Below the pieces are notes generated by a model. That model was not told where the DNA came from, ran no database searches, and saw only the letters and a list, made by a program, of their open reading frames with translations. The translations under genes and the position numbers were made by a program. Of a stretch of 64,000 bases of DNA, positions 51,970 through 60,328 are shown piece by piece. Origin of the DNA: Bacteroidota bacterium (GTDB lineage: Bacteria; Bacteroidota; Bacteroidia; Chitinophagales; Chitinophagaceae); contig JAEYQO010000058.1 of NCBI GenBank assembly GCA_023409975.1, positions 1-64,000 on the forward strand, given 5' to 3'. Every line of letters starts with the position of its first letter. The stretch's first letter is position 1.

Positions 51970-53469
51970 ATGATGAATATAAAATCACTACTGGCCAAAC
52001 CCTACGCCCTGCTCATTCACAGCAAGATCCGTAAAGGTATGGCCACTGCTGTAGCCGATCAGCAGGCAATTTTGCAGCAACTCCTGAAAACAGGTACCAG
52101 CCTCTCCTTCGGAAAGGAGCACCACCTGAAAGATGTCACCAACCACAAGGAATTCACTCAGGCAATCCCCATCCGTGATTATGAAGGATTCCGTCAGTAT
52201 ATAGATCAGATCAAGCAGGGACAACAGAATGTCCTCTGGAAAGGTCGCCCCATGTACTTCGCCAAAACTTCCGGCACCACCAGTGGCGTGAAATATATCC
52301 CCATCACAAAGGATTCCATCCCCAACCATATAAACACTGCCAAAAACGCACTGCTCTGCTATATGGCCGAAAGCGGTAATGCGTCCTTTGCAGACGGAAG
52401 AATGATCTTCCTCTCAGGCTCTCCCGTCCTTGAACGGGTTGGCGGGATTCCCACCGGAAGACTCAGCGGTATCGTGAATCATTTCGTCCCGAAATACCTC
52501 AGAGGTAACCAACTCCCCTCCTACGAAACCAACTGTATCGAAGATTGGGAAGAAAAGCTGGGAAGGATAGTCGACGAAACCCTGAACCAGAATATGAGCC
52601 TGATCAGTGGCATCCCCCCCTGGGTTCAGATGTATTTCGACTGGTTAATGGAGAAAAGCCAGGGTAAGAAGATCAAACAGCTTTTCCCAAATCTGCAGGT
52701 TATCGTTCATGGAGGGGTGAATTTTGAACCGTATAAAGCCAAATTGTTCGATAGCATCGGCGGCCACATAGACACCATAGAAACTTTTCCCGCCTCGGAA
52801 GGCTTCTTTGCCTTTCAGGACACCCTCGATCAGGAAGGCCTCCTGCTGAACACAAACTCGGGGATTTTCTTTGAGTTCATTCCTGCTAAGGAAATCAATG
52901 ATCCAAACCCTACCCGTCTTTCCCTTTCAGAGGTCAAAGTAGGAGAAAATTATGCCCTGATCATCAACAGCAATGCAGGGCTCTGGGGCTACAACATCGG
53001 AGATACGGTCCGGTTCGTTAGTACCAGTCCCTACCGGCTTGTCGTAACAGGCAGGATCAAACACTATATTTCTGCATTCGGCGAACATGTTATTGGCGAA
53101 GAGGTAGAACAGGCTATGTTCGAAGCCTCACGTGAACACAATACGCATATTATCGAATTCACAGTGGCACCAAGGATCCAGACTAATGGAGAACTACCCT
53201 ACCATGAATGGTATGTAGAGTTTGAAGAGCAGCCTGCCGACCTGAAAGCATTCGCCCTGTCGGTCGATAATCATCTCCGCACCAGAAACATATACTATGA
53301 TGATCTGATCAGGGGAGGAATTCTGCAACCACTGAAAATCCGCAACTTACGCCGTCAGGCGTTTCAGGAATATATGAAATCGCAGGGAAAACTGGGAGGA
53401 CAGAATAAGGTGCCACGCCTCAGCAACGATACACGCATCGGAGACGCCCTGGAACAATGGGTCAAATGA
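51970..53469 (+). CDS. GH3-family acyl-adenylate-forming protein
   Basis: 499 residues matching the GH3 auxin-responsive promoter family across the length: the ATP-binding signature YFAKTSGTTSGVKYIP (about residues 97-111), the segment NLQVIVHGGVNFEPYKAKL, the TFPASEGFFAFQD motif and YNIGDTVRFVS with the following GRIKHYISAFGEHVIGEEVE. Plant GH3 enzymes join amino acids to carboxylic hormones through an acyl-adenylate. The bacterial members are widespread in Bacteroidota, but their substrates are unknown. Two adjacent ATG codons (51970 and 51973) are equally possible starts. Confidence 0.9.
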   Translation: MMNIKSLLAKPYALLIHSKIRKGMATAVADQQAILQQLLKTGTSLSFGKEHHLKDVTNHKEFTQAIPIRDYEGFRQYIDQIKQGQQNVLWKGRPMYFAKTSGTTSGVKYIPITKDSIPNHINTAKNALLCYMAESGNASFADGRMIFLSGSPVLERVGGIPTGRLSGIVNHFVPKYLRGNQLPSYETNCIEDWEEKLGRIVDETLNQNMSLISGIPPWVQMYFDWLMEKSQGKKIKQLFPNLQVIVHGGVNFEPYKAKLFDSIGGHIDTIETFPASEGFFAFQDTLDQEGLLLNTNSGIFFEFIPAKEINDPNPTRLSLSEVKVGENYALIINSNAGLWGYNIGDTVRFVSTSPYRLVVTGRIKHYISAFGEHVIGEEVEQAMFEASREHNTHIIEFTVAPRIQTNGELPYHEWYVEFEEQPADLKAFALSVDNHLRTRNIYYDDLIRGGILQPLKIRNLRRQAFQEYMKSQGKLGGQNKVPRLSNDTRIGDALEQWVK

Positions 53470-53528
53470 CGTTTTCTATCTCTCATGATAGCAGGGTGTT
53501 AGATGATCATTTTTATGAATATCACAGG

Positions 53529-53682
53529 GGATACTCCCTATGTACTCCCTATGCACTCCCTATATACTCCCTATATACTCCCTGGTCCCTTGCTGATCCC
53601 TTGCTGGTCCCTCCCTGGTCCCTTGCTGGCACCCTGCTGGCACCCTGCTGGTCCCTTGGTGGTCAACGGGTGGTCAGCTTGC
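53529..53682. repeat. 11-nt tandem array (14 units)
   Basis: Fourteen consecutive 11-nt units without a slip. It begins GGATACTCCCT, ATGTACTCCCT, ATGCACTCCCT, ATATACTCCCT (twice), changes to GGTCCCTTGCT, GATCCCTTGCT, GGTCCCTCCCT, GGTCCCTTGCT, then GGCACCCTGCT (twice), GGTCCCTTGGT, and ends with two degenerate units (GGTCAACGGGT, GGTCAGCTTGC). The sequence drifts along the array while the period stays exact. Confidence 0.92.
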
Positions 53683-53991
53683 TATACCCTCACCGCCACC
53701 CAGACCGCATATCACTAATCCAGATTACAATGGTGCCACCCTCACAGTTGGGAAAACACTGTCGCCCGTAACATTAAAATACATCCCTTCTTCTGCGGAA
53801 AACCTTTACTGGCAATGGCCGGTCTCTGAGGTTCGTAAGTAAGCCCCTCTTGTACTTTAGCCCCAATTTAACCGGTACGCGATGAAAAAACTCCGGAATA
53901 CTGTTTTCAAACAGTAAGGTTTACATGACATCAGTAAGACACAGGTAAGACGTATGCCAGAAACCGTCACCTCATATTATGCAACTTAGTT

Positions 53992-54057
53992 GGAACCTAC
54001 AAGGAACCTACAAGGAACCTACAAGGAAGGTAGCAGGACGGTACAAGTAACCTGGAA
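53992..54057. repeat. 11-nt tandem array (6 units)
   Basis: Three identical units GGAACCTACAA, then GGAAGGTAGCA, GGACGGTACAA and GTAACCTGGAA, all 11 nt. Confidence 0.9.
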
Positions 54058-54099
54058 CGAGGGCTGTGGCCGAGCACTGACCTCGTAATGAATTCAGCT

Positions 54100-55785
54100 T
54101 TATGGAGTTAATAACTCTTTGTATCTCCCCGGCTGGGTTAGTGTTGTTAATGCCTGAGCCACATCCTCATCAGTACTCAGACTGTGTTCGATCCGTCCAC
54201 GAAGGAAGTAATACCTTGAAACAATCTCATTACCCAGTAGCTTTTTAATCTCATCCTTATGCTTTATTAAATCCTGCTGCTTATCATGCGCTACTTTGGT
54301 CAGTAATGATTCATACTCACCCTTCATCGCCTCAAAGTATTTTTCCCGCGTAGCGATATTTCGCAATGAATCCAGCGCAATCTCCGTTTGGGTCTTATAC
54401 GCGTAATCCTTCCCTTCCAGCCATTTGGCAAACTTGTTAAACTCAGTGTCACTCAACGTAAATCTCGCGGGATGTGTAATGTTCTTATGCTCGCGGACAT
54501 ACTCTGTAGCATAATCAAACAGGTAATTCTTTGTATACAACATCACCGCCAGCTTGCTAATCGGCTCGTCCTCGACTTTTATATCCGGCTCAACTCCCCC
54601 ACCACTTCGGACAATCCGTCCATTCTCCGTTTTGTAGGTCTGCTTTAGTGAATCTGGTATCTCCGCTACACTACCATCTGCATTCCGGTTGGAATAATCA
54701 ATCGCCTGAATGCACCGACCGCTTGGGGTATAATAACGGGCAGTGGTTAACTTCAATCGGGCATTAAAACCAAGCGGACGGGTCATCTGAACCAACCCTT
54801 TTCCATAAGAACGCTCACCGATTACAATACCACGATCAAGATCCTGCATCGTTCCGGCAACAATTTCCGAAGCAGACGCAGAAGATCTGTTGATCAGTAC
54901 TGCCAGCGGAATATTCTTGTCCCAGGGCTGTGCAGGCGTCCTGTAATCCTTCTCAGCCTCTTTCAGCTTGCCTTTTGTTGACACCACCAGTTGTCCTCTG
55001 TCAACAAACAGGTTACAGACCGCTACAGCTTCATCCAGCAGCCCGCCCGGATTGTTGCGAACATCCAGAACAACGCCTTTGAAGTCCGGACGAACTTTCC
55101 TGAGACTGTCCAGCGCATTGCGTACCAGCCTGCTGCATCCGGGGGTAAACTGGGTCAGCTTCACATACGCATAGCTCGAATCGCTGCCAATAAATCCCGC
55201 ATAAGGCACGCTCGACAATTCAATCTCACCCCTTGTAATGATCTTGGTAGCCTGTTCTGATGTATATGCATCCCGGATCAATAGACTTACCTGGGTCCCG
55301 GGAGATCCTTTCAGCATCTGACTGATTGCCTCGATTGATTTACCGGTCGCGGGCTCGTTATCGATGTTGATGATCAGATCACCAGGATGAAGCCCCGCCT
55401 TCATCGCAGGGCTGTTCTCATAAACATCTCCGACATAAATTTCCTCCCCTCTCTTCCGCATGGTGGCACCAATACCGCCATAACGGCCCGTGGTCTGAAA
55501 CTCATAGTCCTCAATATCCGATTCTGTAATATAATTGGTGTAAGGATCCAGCTCTTCCAGCATGGCATCGATGCCAGTCTTCACCAGCTTCCCAGGCTCC
55601 AGCGGATCTACATAATTGGTATTCAACTCTTTAAATAAAGTAGCGAATATGTCCAGGTTCTTCGACAACTCAAAGGCCGAATCCGTCCTCTGCGCCTGAA
55701 TAAACAGCGAAACTACCAGCATCAACACCACTCCTGCCAAAAATCCCTTAATCTTTTTCACTCCCTGAACCGTCTTCCTTATCAT
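54100..55785 (-). CDS. S41 family C-terminal processing protease
   Basis: 561 residues: an N-terminal membrane anchor (about 14-31), a helical part (LFKELNTNYVDPLEPGKLVKTGIDAMLEELDPYTNYI), a PDZ domain (about 100-175, GGIGATMRKRGEEIYVGDVYENSPAMKAGLHPGDLIINID), the S41 core and a C-terminal helical tail. The catalytic dyad is S304 in RSSASASEIVAGTM and K329 in GERSYGKGLVQ, 25 residues apart as in E. coli Prc. It cleaves periplasmic proteins at their C-termini. It stands alone and is transcribed towards the 11-nt arrays. Confidence 0.94.
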   Translation of the reverse strand: MIRKTVQGVKKIKGFLAGVVLMLVVSLFIQAQRTDSAFELSKNLDIFATLFKELNTNYVDPLEPGKLVKTGIDAMLEELDPYTNYITESDIEDYEFQTTGRYGGIGATMRKRGEEIYVGDVYENSPAMKAGLHPGDLIINIDNEPATGKSIEAISQMLKGSPGTQVSLLIRDAYTSEQATKIITRGEIELSSVPYAGFIGSDSSYAYVKLTQFTPGCSRLVRNALDSLRKVRPDFKGVVLDVRNNPGGLLDEAVAVCNLFVDRGQLVVSTKGKLKEAEKDYRTPAQPWDKNIPLAVLINRSSASASEIVAGTMQDLDRGIVIGERSYGKGLVQMTRPLGFNARLKLTTARYYTPSGRCIQAIDYSNRNADGSVAEIPDSLKQTYKTENGRIVRSGGGVEPDIKVEDEPISKLAVMLYTKNYLFDYATEYVREHKNITHPARFTLSDTEFNKFAKWLEGKDYAYKTQTEIALDSLRNIATREKYFEAMKGEYESLLTKVAHDKQQDLIKHKDEIKKLLGNEIVSRYYFLRGRIEHSLSTDEDVAQALTTLTQPGRYKELLTP

Positions 55786-55875
55786 GGCACATTTATTGTT
55801 TTTATCTATAAAGCAATGTTACGAAATTTCAGGATTGACATAATTTCGTCAATCTATAATGGAATGATAAAACTG

Positions 55876-55906
55876 TTTGGATTTTTGAAAATACAATATT
55901 AATTTG
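55876..55906 (+). promoter_or_regulatory. Promoter of the T9SS cargo gene
   Basis: -33 TTTG (55876-55879), 19-base spacer, then TTAATTTG (55899-55906, one base off TAnnTTTG); the start codon follows 21 bases later. Confidence 0.6.
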
Positions 55907-55927
55907 CAGTGTTTAGAAAGTATTCCT

Positions 55928-56629
55928 ATGAAGAAACTCATACTCGGTCTTATAACTTTACTCTCGTTCAACCAGGTTTTCGCCCAGACGTTTACCACAC
56001 AGGCAGGTGACACTGCTTATGCTGCCTTCCAAAATGCTGGAACTGAAGTTAAAGTATCTAATCCCATAGTAAATACCACTAGCGCTCCGTTATTTCTCAA
56101 ATGGAGAATGCACGCCAGTGATCTCAATAATGGCTGGGCTTTAAACGGCTTCTGCGATAACGTAACCTGTTATGTTCAGGTAGGGAATTCATGGTATGTA
56201 TCCGATGGGTACGCACCGTCTACACCAGGTGTATTCTATGCTCTGTTCGATGGCGATAACGCTGCATCAAACAGCTCCGCATGGATCCAGCTTAATGTGC
56301 TGGACACCGTCAATACCTACAACAAACTAGTCACTTTCGTTGCTACCAAAGGAACAAATAATGTTGTCAACGTAAGCCGCTCTGAAGACGATGTGGTGTT
56401 GTTCCCTAACCCGGCTCGTAATAACCTCAACATTGTGATCAACAATAACTCCATGGGAGTGAAGTCTGTAGCAGTTTACAACCTGATTGGTAAAGCAGTC
56501 AGCCACTACAGGATCAACGGAAATAATGCCAAACTGGAACTTACAGAAATCCCTTCTGGCATTTATTTCGTTCGACTGATGAACAGCAAAGGTCAGGTAG
56601 TAGCGACCAGAAAGTTTACCAAACAATAA
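55928..56629 (+). CDS. Small secreted protein with T9SS type-A sorting tail
   Basis: 233 residues: signal peptide (MKKLILGLITLLSFNQVFAQ), a mature region of about 130 residues with no recognised domain (VSNPIVNTTSAPLFLKWRMHASDLNNGWALNGFCDNVTCY, with two nearby Cys that could pair), and a type-A sorting tail (VVLFPNPARNNLNIVINN ... VAVYNLIGKAVSHY ... GIYFVRLMNSKGQVVATRKFTKQ). The frame is open eight codons upstream, but the signal peptide sets the start. A terminator follows at 56652. Confidence 0.85.
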   Translation: MKKLILGLITLLSFNQVFAQTFTTQAGDTAYAAFQNAGTEVKVSNPIVNTTSAPLFLKWRMHASDLNNGWALNGFCDNVTCYVQVGNSWYVSDGYAPSTPGVFYALFDGDNAASNSSAWIQLNVLDTVNTYNKLVTFVATKGTNNVVNVSRSEDDVVLFPNPARNNLNIVINNNSMGVKSVAVYNLIGKAVSHYRINGNNAKLELTEIPSGIYFVRLMNSKGQVVATRKFTKQ

Positions 56630-56651
56630 GCAGATAACAACCATACTCAGA

Positions 56652-56678
56652 AAGGCTGCCCGCACGGCAGCCTTTTTT
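56652..56678 (+). terminator. Intrinsic terminator
   Basis: Perfect 9-bp stem AAGGCTGCC/GGCAGCCTT, loop CGCAC, followed by T. Confidence 0.9.
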
Positions 56679-56749
56679 ATTTGCCTGTCATCAAAACCAC
56701 ATTTTTTACCACCCTTTCATATTAACACGCCAGTCAGGAAAAATTGCCC

Positions 56750-56757
56750 TAAATTTA
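56750..56757 (+). promoter_or_regulatory. -7 box of the LRR gene
   Basis: TAAATTTA, one base off consensus, ends three bases before the ATG. Confidence 0.4.
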
Positions 56758-56760
56758 TAT

Positions 56761-57618
56761 ATGGCCTCACGTGTATTTTTCCTGTTTTGCTTGCTGGCAC
56801 TGACTGCATCACACAGCCGGGCCGACGGTGTCTACAAAAGCTTCGAAGAAGCATTGTACGAACCTCACAAAGTAGAATCCATCCGTATCACTTATAAAGG
56901 CCTGAAAGAACTACCCGACATTTTCGACCGCTTTCCAAATCTGGTCGAACTGAATCTAAGTAATAACCAGATCGAAACACTACCACCCTCTCTCTTTAAA
57001 GCGAAAAAGCTTCGCATTCTTAAACTTTACAAAAACAACATCTCTGACCTACCCTCAGAAATTGGCCAGCTAAAAAATCTGGTACACCTATCCCTGAGCT
57101 ATAACAAACTGGAACTGCTGCCGGATTCTATCGGCGCACTCCCACGACTCAGAGAGCTCGGACTGAAAAACAATCTGCTCACCACCATCCCCGCCAGTAT
57201 CGGCAAACTGAAACGTCTGGAGGCACTCAGCCTAACCTCCAATAATATCGGTCGCCTGCCTGAAGAAATAACCCAGCTCCGAAACCTGGAGTTTCTCGAT
57301 CTCGCTGATAATATGATCGGCAGGCTACCCCAACAGATCGGCAACCTTTCAAAATTGAAATTCCTCTACCTGAACAGAAACAGGATCGATGAAATCCCCC
57401 TGTCCATAGGAAAGTGCCAGCTCCTGCAGGAACTGGATGTCGCCTATTCAGGGGTCCTACGCCTCCCCCACACCTTAGCCGATATTCAAAAGCTGGATCT
57501 TGTTTACATCGATGAGAAAATCATCTCTTTTGTCCCCAATCCACAAAACAGCATGCGCCAGAAAATCATTCAGGTCCCTATAGGCACCGCCCTATACAGG
57601 ATGTCTCAGTTCTATTGA
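56761..57618 (+). CDS. Secreted leucine-rich-repeat protein
   Basis: 285 residues with a signal peptide (MASRVFFLFCLLALTASHSRA). Eight or so LRR units of 23 residues follow (about 50-245; consensus LxxLxLxxNxIxxLPxxIxxLxx: NLVELNLSNNQIETLP, NLVHLSLSYNKLELLP, NLEFLDLADNMIGRLP), of the plant/bacterial short type. The C-terminal 40 residues are non-repeat. It is a binding scaffold in the periplasm or outside the cell; the partner is unknown. glyS begins 58 bases downstream with its own -7 box. Confidence 0.88.
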   Translation: MASRVFFLFCLLALTASHSRADGVYKSFEEALYEPHKVESIRITYKGLKELPDIFDRFPNLVELNLSNNQIETLPPSLFKAKKLRILKLYKNNISDLPSEIGQLKNLVHLSLSYNKLELLPDSIGALPRLRELGLKNNLLTTIPASIGKLKRLEALSLTSNNIGRLPEEITQLRNLEFLDLADNMIGRLPQQIGNLSKLKFLYLNRNRIDEIPLSIGKCQLLQELDVAYSGVLRLPHTLADIQKLDLVYIDEKIISFVPNPQNSMRQKIIQVPIGTALYRMSQFY

Positions 57619-57661
57619 TAGCTCAAGAAACACTCCAGGTCACTATCCCTGAATTTCCGTT

Positions 57662-57669
57662 TATCTTTG
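57662..57669 (+). promoter_or_regulatory. -7 box of glyS
   Basis: TATCTTTG, exact consensus, ends seven bases before the start codon. Confidence 0.65.
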
Positions 57670-57676
57670 CCAGCCT

Positions 57677-59098
57677 ATGGCATCAGAGAATACCTTACAG
57701 AATATCATCTCTCATTGTAAAGAATACGGATTCATCTTCCAGAGCAGTGAAATCTATGACGGCCTGAGTGCCGTTTACGATTACGGCCAGTACGGCGCTG
57801 AACTCAAAAGAAATATTCGCGAATACTGGTGGAAGTCCATGACACAAATGCACGATAATATCGTCGGTATCGATGCCGCCATCTTCATGCATCCAACGGT
57901 CTGGAAAGCCAGCGGCCACGTCGACAATTTCAGTGATCCGATGATCGACAATAAGGATAGCAAAAAACGCTACCGGGTAGATCACCTCATAGAGCAGCAT
58001 GCCGAATCACTGGGTGGCGAATCGGGTCAGGCATTGATCAATCAAATGGACGCCCTGCTTGCCGATAATAATTACAGCGGACTAAAAACCCTGATAGAGG
58101 AACAGAAGATCCAATGTGCGATCAGCGGCACCAGCAACTGGACTGAAGTAAGGCAGTTTAATCTGATGTTTGCCACCGAGATGGGCTCCGTAGCCGACGA
58201 TGCCAGCCAGGTCTACCTGCGTCCCGAAACCGCCCAGGGTATCTTTGTCAACTTCCTGAATGTTCAGAAAACCGGAAGAATGAAAATACCTTTTGGAATC
58301 GCCCAGACGGGAAAGGCCTTCAGGAATGAGATAGTAGCCCGCCAGTTCATCTTTCGCATGCGCGAATTTGAACAGATGGAAATGCAATTCTTCGTCAGAC
58401 CCGGAACGCAGAAAGAATGGTACGATTACTGGAAGAACGAAAGGATGAATTGGCACCTGAGCCTCGGAATTCCAACAGAGGATTATCGCTTCCACGACCA
58501 CGTGAAACTGGCCCACTACGCTGATGCAGCCTGCGATATCGAATACAATTTTCCTATAGGCTTCAAAGAGGTCGAAGGTATTCACAGCCGTACCGATTTC
58601 GACCTGAAAAATCATCAGCAGTTCAGCGGTAAAAAACTCACCTATTTCGATACAGAGATCAACCAGCACTACATCCCCTATGTGATTGAAACATCCATCG
58701 GCCTGGATCGTACGGTTATGATGATCCTGAGCGCCTGCTATAGGGAGGAAGACCTGAGCACGGAAGAGAAAAAAGACAGCAGGGTGGTCCTGAAATTCCC
58801 TCCCAAACTCGCCCCCATCAAACTCGCTATCCTCCCGTTATTGAAGAAGGATGGATTACCTGACATCGCAAGGGAACTGCTGAATGATTGCAGGGGTCAG
58901 TTTAAATGTTTTTACGAGGAAAAAGACACTATCGGTAAACGTTACCGCCGTATGGACGCCCTGGGTACACCATTCTGCGTCACCATTGACCATCAGACAA
59001 AAGAGGACCAGACTGTAACCATCCGTTATAGGGATACCATGACTCAGGAGCGCATACCGCTTAGCGAAGTCAAAAAGCTGGTGATGGCACAACTATAG
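57677..59098 (+). CDS. glyS: Glycine-tRNA ligase (single-chain alpha2 type)
   Basis: 473 residues. The N-terminus (IISHCKEYGFIFQSSEIYDGLSAVYDYGQYGAELKRNIREYWW), motif 2 (FAIAQTGKAFRNEI-like: GIAQTGKAFRNEIVARQFIFRMREFEQMEMQFF), motif 3 (ETSIGLDRTVMMIL) and the C-terminal anticodon-binding domain (KLAILPLLKKDGLPDIARELL) identify the class II, archaeal/eukaryotic-type single-subunit enzyme rather than the alpha2beta2 glyQ/glyS form. It charges tRNA-Gly. The start agrees with the family and stands seven bases after a -7 box. Confidence 0.97.
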   Translation: MASENTLQNIISHCKEYGFIFQSSEIYDGLSAVYDYGQYGAELKRNIREYWWKSMTQMHDNIVGIDAAIFMHPTVWKASGHVDNFSDPMIDNKDSKKRYRVDHLIEQHAESLGGESGQALINQMDALLADNNYSGLKTLIEEQKIQCAISGTSNWTEVRQFNLMFATEMGSVADDASQVYLRPETAQGIFVNFLNVQKTGRMKIPFGIAQTGKAFRNEIVARQFIFRMREFEQMEMQFFVRPGTQKEWYDYWKNERMNWHLSLGIPTEDYRFHDHVKLAHYADAACDIEYNFPIGFKEVEGIHSRTDFDLKNHQQFSGKKLTYFDTEINQHYIPYVIETSIGLDRTVMMILSACYREEDLSTEEKKDSRVVLKFPPKLAPIKLAILPLLKKDGLPDIARELLNDCRGQFKCFYEEKDTIGKRYRRMDALGTPFCVTIDHQTKEDQTVTIRYRDTMTQERIPLSEVKKLVMAQL

Positions 59099-59136
59099 CG
59101 TTATAGTTATCGTATTAAGTATTGTTTGACTAATTT

Positions 59137-59159
59137 GCCGGGGTAACCCGGCTTTTTTT
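59137..59159 (+). terminator. Intrinsic terminator after glyS
   Basis: Perfect stem GCCGGG/CCCGGC with loop GTAA and seven T. The next gene's ATG begins at the base after the hairpin's T run. Confidence 0.88.
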
Positions 59160-59474
59160 ATGAACCATCAGGAACAACTGACACGGGAACTGGCAGCCGA
59201 ATGGTCACTGGAACTGCATTCGATACCCGACAGGGTTCAGCTACTGCAACTTCTGGAAACAAGGGTCTCTCAACTCATTGCTGAAAACCCTGAACAACTC
59301 CTCCAGCACATGTACCGGATGGATATCTCAGAACAGGCACTCCGTCAGGCACTGGACACCCCCGAAGCACCCGGAGAAATCGCCGAACTGATCTATGAAC
59401 GGCAGCTTCAACGGCTTAAAGACCGCGATTCTTACTCCAGACCAGAAGACATCCCTCCCGACCTGGAATGGTAG
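59160..59474 (+). CDS. Conserved-looking small helical protein, unknown
   Basis: 104 residues, acidic and predicted mainly helical (LTRELAAEWSLELHSIPDRVQLLQLLETRVSQLIAENPEQLLQHMYRMDISEQALRQAL, then ELIYERQLQRLKDRDSYSR), ending DIPPDLEW. There is no signal peptide or membrane helix, so it is cytoplasmic. I do not recognise the family. Charge and codon pattern are those of a real gene. Its start codon directly follows the glyS terminator, so expression depends on read-through or on a promoter inside the terminator region (TTTG at 59125 and TAATTTG at 59131 are the only hints). Confidence 0.7.
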   Translation: MNHQEQLTRELAAEWSLELHSIPDRVQLLQLLETRVSQLIAENPEQLLQHMYRMDISEQALRQALDTPEAPGEIAELIYERQLQRLKDRDSYSRPEDIPPDLEW

Positions 59475-59509
59475 CTGCCACCCATGCCGTTATGCATTGC
59501 TATTTTTCG

Positions 59510-59517
59510 TAAATTTG
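59510..59517 (+). promoter_or_regulatory. -7 box of the MbnP/MbnH-like operon
   Basis: TAAATTTG, exact consensus, ends ten bases before the start codon. Confidence 0.55.
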
Positions 59518-59527
59518 AATAACGGAC

Positions 59528-60322
59528 ATGAGCATTAAAAATCAGATACTTATAGCGGTTATACTTACTAGTTTCCTGGCCTGCAGGAAAGAACCTGCCA
59601 CGCCAATCCCGCACGAACCCGACCCGCAGGATACCACGTCGGTGGACTCTTCAATGGCTTCCCTGCGTATCAATATTCAAAATGTGGTGGATAGCCTCCC
59701 CCTTATTCTAAACAGCAACAACTGGTATATCAACTCCAGCAATGACTCCTTCAGTATCAGTACCTATAAATACTACCTCAGTAATATCGAATTAATCAGG
59801 GAAGATAATTCCATCTTCAAAGAGCCGGAAAGCTATAGACTAATCGACGCGGATGACGCGAGTTCCGGCAATTTCCGGATCGACAGCATTCCGGTCGGCA
59901 CCTATAGATCGATCCGTTTTTTGATTGGGGTAGACCCTGAGCGAAATACCTCGGGCGCACAAACCGGTGCACTCGATCCGAAGCACGGTATGTTCTGGGA
60001 CTGGAATACCGGCTACATTATGGCAAAAATGGAGGGCACTTCACCCTCCGCGCCGTTCGGAGGAACTTTCGGTTATCACCTCGGTGGTTTTCAGAACAAG
60101 GATAATGTACTTCAACTGATAACACTCGATTTCAATATGCCACTGGAAGTGCAGTTTGGACAAACGCGCCTGATCCAGATGAAAGCCGACGCAGCAGAAT
60201 GGTTTCGCACACCCACCCCGGTGAGCATCAAAGATGTGTATGTTATAGGGAGCGTTGGACCCGAAGCAAACCAAATGGCAGAGAACTATGCAGATATGTT
60301 TACCATAGAAAGAATTGACTAA
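59528..60322 (+). CDS. MbnP-like lipoprotein
   Basis: 264 residues: lipoprotein signal MSIKNQILIAVILTSFLAC (C19), a Pro/Thr linker, then the MbnP-type domain (about 45-250). Diagnostic parts are SISTYKYYLSNIELI, YRLIDADD, IRFLIGVDPERNTSGAQTGALDPKHGMFWDWNTGYI, FGYHLGGF and TPVSIKDVY. MbnP proteins are periplasmic copper-binding partners of MbnH. In methanotrophs MbnH oxidises a tryptophan of MbnP, giving a high-affinity copper site. Trp and His candidates (HGMFWDWN) are present. The MbnH-like gene starts six bases later. No methanobactin genes are in view. Confidence 0.82.
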   Translation: MSIKNQILIAVILTSFLACRKEPATPIPHEPDPQDTTSVDSSMASLRINIQNVVDSLPLILNSNNWYINSSNDSFSISTYKYYLSNIELIREDNSIFKEPESYRLIDADDASSGNFRIDSIPVGTYRSIRFLIGVDPERNTSGAQTGALDPKHGMFWDWNTGYIMAKMEGTSPSAPFGGTFGYHLGGFQNKDNVLQLITLDFNMPLEVQFGQTRLIQMKADAAEWFRTPTPVSIKDVYVIGSVGPEANQMAENYADMFTIERID

Positions 60323-60328
60323 AAAATT

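Larger units (their letters stand above)
53470..54099. other. Gene-free 630-base gap with two 11-nt-period arrays
   Basis: Between the GH3-family gene and the S41 protease (converging). It holds two 11-nt arrays (53529-53682 and 53992-54057). Between them are a -7-like TACTTTAG (53853-53860) and an 11-codon frame starting ATGAAAAAACTC (53882-53917). No full-length gene is seen. Confidence 0.75.
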
